A DNA stretch of 8,006 nucleotides from positions 46,715 through 54,720 of the forward strand of contig DKDS01000031.1 in assembly GCA_002451855.1 (NCBI GenBank), written 5' to 3'. The notes under the pieces are model-generated. The model did no database searches. It was not told where the DNA came from and saw only the letters and a program-made list of their open reading frames with translations. Positions 6,721 through 8,006 of this stretch are shown piece by piece. The position numbers were made by a program, and so were the translations under genes. The first letter of the stretch is position 1. Each line of letters begins with the position of its first letter. This stretch comes from Ruminococcaceae bacterium UBA6842 (GTDB taxonomy: Bacteria > Bacillota > Clostridia > Oscillospirales > Acutalibacteraceae).

Positions 6721-6729
6721 AAAACGCAA
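6701..6729 (-). promoter_or_regulatory. Promoter of the polymerase operon
   Basis: On the - strand, TTGCGT (6729-6724), a 17-bp spacer and TATACT (6706-6701) with an extended -10 TGA just before it. The predicted transcript starts near 6694, about 17 nt before the GTG start codon, with the ribosome binding site in between. Confidence 0.72.
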
Positions 6730-6739
6730 TATAAATACT

Positions 6740-6763
6740 GCCGCCACTTTTTAAGGTGGGGGC
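6740..6763. promoter_or_regulatory. GC-rich hairpin in the leader of the rightward module
   Basis: GCCGCCAC (6740-6747) pairs with GTGGGGGC (6756-6763) with one mismatch around a TTTTTAAG loop, followed by AAATTTT. It lies between the rightward promoter and the first ribosome-binding-like AAGGAG (6781-6786), so it could be an attenuator or a protein-binding site. The trailing T-run is short for a terminator. Confidence 0.45.
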
Positions 6764-6816
6764 AAATTTTATATTCAAGAAAGGAGTGATGACAGGTGCT
6801 CATTGCAAACAAAACT

Positions 6817-6840
6817 CCGCTGTAAATTCCGATACAGCGG
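6817..6840. repeat. 8-bp perfect inverted repeat upstream of the HTH gene
   Basis: CCGCTGTA (6817-6824) and TACAGCGG (6833-6840) flank an 8-nt centre. It is an operator-like palindrome or a leader hairpin, lying about 70 bp before the preferred ATG at 6912. If translation starts at 6789 it falls inside the coding region. Confidence 0.5.
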
Positions 6841-6911
6841 TAGAAAACAAAACGAAGGCCCTGCGTTTTAAATCAAGAGAGTCAAATAAATTAAAAGGAT
6901 TGATACAAATA

Positions 6912-7127
6912 ATGAAACATTCCCAAATTAAATCTTACGACGAGCTGCCGCTGTTCTTAAATGCGGAATTGGTAGCGCAAACACTTGGCGTAGCATCCTC
7001 CACCGCATATGAGCTTATGCACGAAAAAGACTTCCCCGCGGTGAGAATCGGCAATAGGTTTGTAGTTCCAAAAGAAGAATTTATAGTCTGGATAAAAAAG
7101 AAACTTGGAGATAAACGCGGCGGCTGA
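6912..7127 (+). CDS. AlpA/excisionase-like helix-turn-helix protein of an ICE
   Basis: From ATG 6912 the protein has 71 residues and consists almost entirely of one HTH_17/MerR-like DNA-binding domain: ELPLFLNAELVAQTLGVASSTAYELMHE (helix-turn-helix, residues 11-38), then FPAVRIGNRFVVPKEEFIVWIKKK (wing and final helix, 41-64). Proteins of this size and pattern are common in Clostridia conjugative elements, where they act as excisionase or element regulators. AAAAGGA at 6893-6899 is 12 nt upstream, a long but workable spacing. The frame is open back to 6756, with ATG 6789 only 2 nt after a good AAGGAG, so a 112-residue form is possible; its extra N-terminus carries no recognisable domain. The gene runs divergently from the polymerase operon and 36 nt before the next gene. 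Confidence 0.82.
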   Translation: MKHSQIKSYDELPLFLNAELVAQTLGVASSTAYELMHEKDFPAVRIGNRFVVPKEEFIVWIKKKLGDKRGG

Positions 7128-7163
7128 AAATTATATTTTTTTACAATGAGAAAGAGGTTCATA

Positions 7164-7601
7164 ATGATTTTAACTTCACAAAAACAAAATACGTGCAAAA
7201 ACTTTTATATGGTGCCGAATGAAATAATGCGTCTCGGTTTATCGGTTGGTGAAATCGCAGTATATAACTATCTTATTTATTGCGAAGATCATAAATCCTA
7301 TCAGTGCTATCCGAGCTACAGAAAAATGGGTGAGGCTTTAGGTCTCACCCGTAAAACTGTTATGAAATATGTACGAAACCTTGAAGATAGGTGCCTCATA
7401 TCAACCGAGCCGACTACGGTAACGCTGAAATCCGGTAAAAAGCAAAACGGAAATTTGCTCTATACCATACGTCCCATACAAGAGGCGGTTGACCATTTTA
7501 ATGCCGAACAGTTCAGAAAAGCCGAGCGTGAAAAGACAAGGCTTCAGATAGAGCAAAAACTCAAAGAATACGACCGAAAACACCCCAAAGTAGCGGTTTG
7601 A
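7164..7601 (+). CDS. Winged-HTH replication-initiator-like protein of an ICE
   Basis: This 145-residue protein starts at ATG 7164, chosen because AAGAGG (7152-7157) is 6 nt upstream; the earlier ATG 7146 has no ribosome binding site. Residues 14-50 (FYMVPNEIMRLGLSVGEIAV onward) resemble the N-terminus of RepA-type initiators and DnaD-like proteins. A winged helix-turn-helix follows (SYRKMGEALGLTRKTVMKYV, about 51-70) with a beta wing at 81-103. The C-terminus (about 112-140) is a charged helix likely to be a coiled coil. Small proteins of this kind sit just upstream of the transfer genes in many Clostridia ICEs and are annotated as helix-turn-helix or replication-initiator proteins. It is probably co-transcribed with the AlpA-like gene. 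DNA binding is confident; a replication role is inferred. Confidence 0.85.
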   Translation: MILTSQKQNTCKNFYMVPNEIMRLGLSVGEIAVYNYLIYCEDHKSYQCYPSYRKMGEALGLTRKTVMKYVRNLEDRCLISTEPTTVTLKSGKKQNGNLLYTIRPIQEAVDHFNAEQFRKAEREKTRLQIEQKLKEYDRKHPKVAV

Positions 7602-7628
7602 TGCCGTCATCAAAAGAAGCAGGTTAAA

Positions 7629-7647
7629 GCGTGGGGTCACCCCACGC
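7629..7647. repeat. Perfect hairpin GCGTGGGG/CCCCACGC
   Basis: GCGTGGGG (7629-7636) pairs perfectly with CCCCACGC (7640-7647) around a TCA loop. It lacks a following T-run (ACCCACTT follows), so it is not a standard terminator. Confidence 0.85.
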
Positions 7648-7656
7648 AACCCACTT

Positions 7657-7675
7657 CGGACGGCAGAGCCGACCG
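7657..7675. repeat. Second hairpin CGGACGGC/GCCGACCG
   Basis: CGGACGGC (7657-7664) pairs with GCCGACCG (7668-7675) around an AGA loop, with a single A-A mismatch. It sits 9 bp from the first hairpin and again has no U-tract after it. Confidence 0.75.
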
Positions 7676-7691
7676 TTAGGGGATATTAAGA

Positions 7692-7716
7692 AAAATTTAA
7701 AGGAAAATTTAAGTGG
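7692..7716 (+). repeat. 12-bp AT-rich tandem repeat before the RHH gene
   Basis: AAAATTTAAAGG (7692-7703) is followed directly by AAAATTTAAGTGG (7704-7716). It ends 8 bp before the AAAGGAG ribosome binding site of the RHH gene, a suitable place for an accessory protein or autoregulator to bind. Confidence 0.55.
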
Positions 7717-7737
7717 TCTTGCGGAAAGGAGATAAAA

Positions 7738-8006
7738 TTGGCAGAAAACAAAGCAAAAAAGCGCAGATTTCCGCTGTATATGACGGCGGAATTGGACGCG
7801 GAAATAAATCAGTTCGTAGATTATGGATACGCAAAATCGCAAAATGATTTTATAAACAAGGCGATAGAGTTTTATATCGGTTATCTTCGCAACGAAAAAA
7901 ATACCGATTATATCGCTCCGGTATTATCATCTATACTAAAAAGTCAGATGACGGATATTGAACGAAACCTATCCGAAATTATCTTCAAATTGGCGGTTGA
8001 GGTTGC
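7738..8006 (+). CDS. Ribbon-helix-helix mobilization accessory protein, 5' part (continues beyond window)
   Basis: It starts at TTG 7738, fixed by a strong AAAGGAG (7725-7731) 6 nt upstream, and stays open for 89 codons to the window end. Residues 9-15 (RRFPLYM) form the DNA-contacting strand, TAELDAEINQFVDYG the first helix and SQNDFINKAIEFYIGYL the second: a ribbon-helix-helix fold. Proteins beginning in this way recur in Clostridia conjugative elements just upstream of relaxase and coupling-protein genes, where they are thought to help assemble the relaxosome at oriT. The non-coding hairpin region immediately upstream fits that role. The fold is confident; the oriT role is inferred from context. 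Confidence 0.83.
   Translation, partial: MAENKAKKRRFPLYMTAELDAEINQFVDYGYAKSQNDFINKAIEFYIGYLRNEKNTDYIAPVLSSILKSQMTDIERNLSEIIFKLAVEV

Larger units (their letters stand above)
7602..7737. other. Candidate origin of transfer (oriT) region
   Basis: These 136 bp lie between the winged-HTH gene and the ribbon-helix-helix gene. They contain two adjacent strong hairpins (7629-7647 and 7657-7675) and a 12-bp AT-rich tandem repeat (7692-7716). Hairpins next to a mobilization accessory gene are what an oriT looks like in conjugative elements. No relaxase is in the window and no nick site can be assigned, so this remains an inference. Confidence 0.5.

Noticed and set aside
7629..7675. Tandem transcription terminators after the winged-HTH gene
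   Set aside because: The hairpins are strong but neither is followed by a T-run on the + strand, and the next gene appears to belong to the same module.

Overview
The window looks like part of an AT-rich, low-GC Gram-positive genome, most likely a gut Clostridia (Ruminococcaceae/Lachnospiraceae-like) chromosome. The evidence is strong AGGAGG-type ribosome binding sites, TTG and GTG starts, sigma-A promoters, hairpin-plus-U-tract terminators, and gene families typical of Clostridia integrative conjugative elements (ICEs). No rRNA, tRNA, CRISPR array, integrase or complete insertion sequence is visible.

Left part (1-2575, + strand). This holds the 3' part of a BcrA/CcmA-type ABC transporter ATPase, translationally coupled to a small membrane-anchored extracytoplasmic protein. 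A CAP/SCP-domain gene follows; its 5' end looks damaged because no signal peptide is attached in frame. Next is a complete Phd/Doc-type toxin-antitoxin module with its own consensus promoter. Near-symmetrical terminators follow the CAP gene and the toxin gene.

Middle (2576-6760, mainly - strand). A 160-bp non-coding stretch contains several copies of a GGTTTGT motif, including a 17-bp imperfect inverted repeat. Beyond it lies a two-gene leftward operon. The first gene encodes a 1022-residue protein with a DYDGD catalytic motif, an upstream RNP-containing segment and a downstream GKSG segment in the order seen in eukaryotic RNA-dependent RNA polymerases (RDR/QDE-1) and their two-barrel relatives such as phage YonO. 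The second gene overlaps it by 8 bp and encodes a 292-residue protein of unknown family. This operon is the most notable content of the window.

Right part (6680-8006, + strand). A compact divergent promoter region separates the polymerase operon from a rightward ICE-like module: an AlpA/excisionase-like HTH protein, a winged-HTH replication-initiator-like protein, a double-hairpin non-coding region that resembles an origin of transfer, and the start of a ribbon-helix-helix protein of the type found beside relaxase genes. The polymerase operon therefore appears to be cargo, or a regulatory arm, of a conjugative or mobilizable element. Whether it serves defence, element transcription or something else cannot be read from sequence alone.
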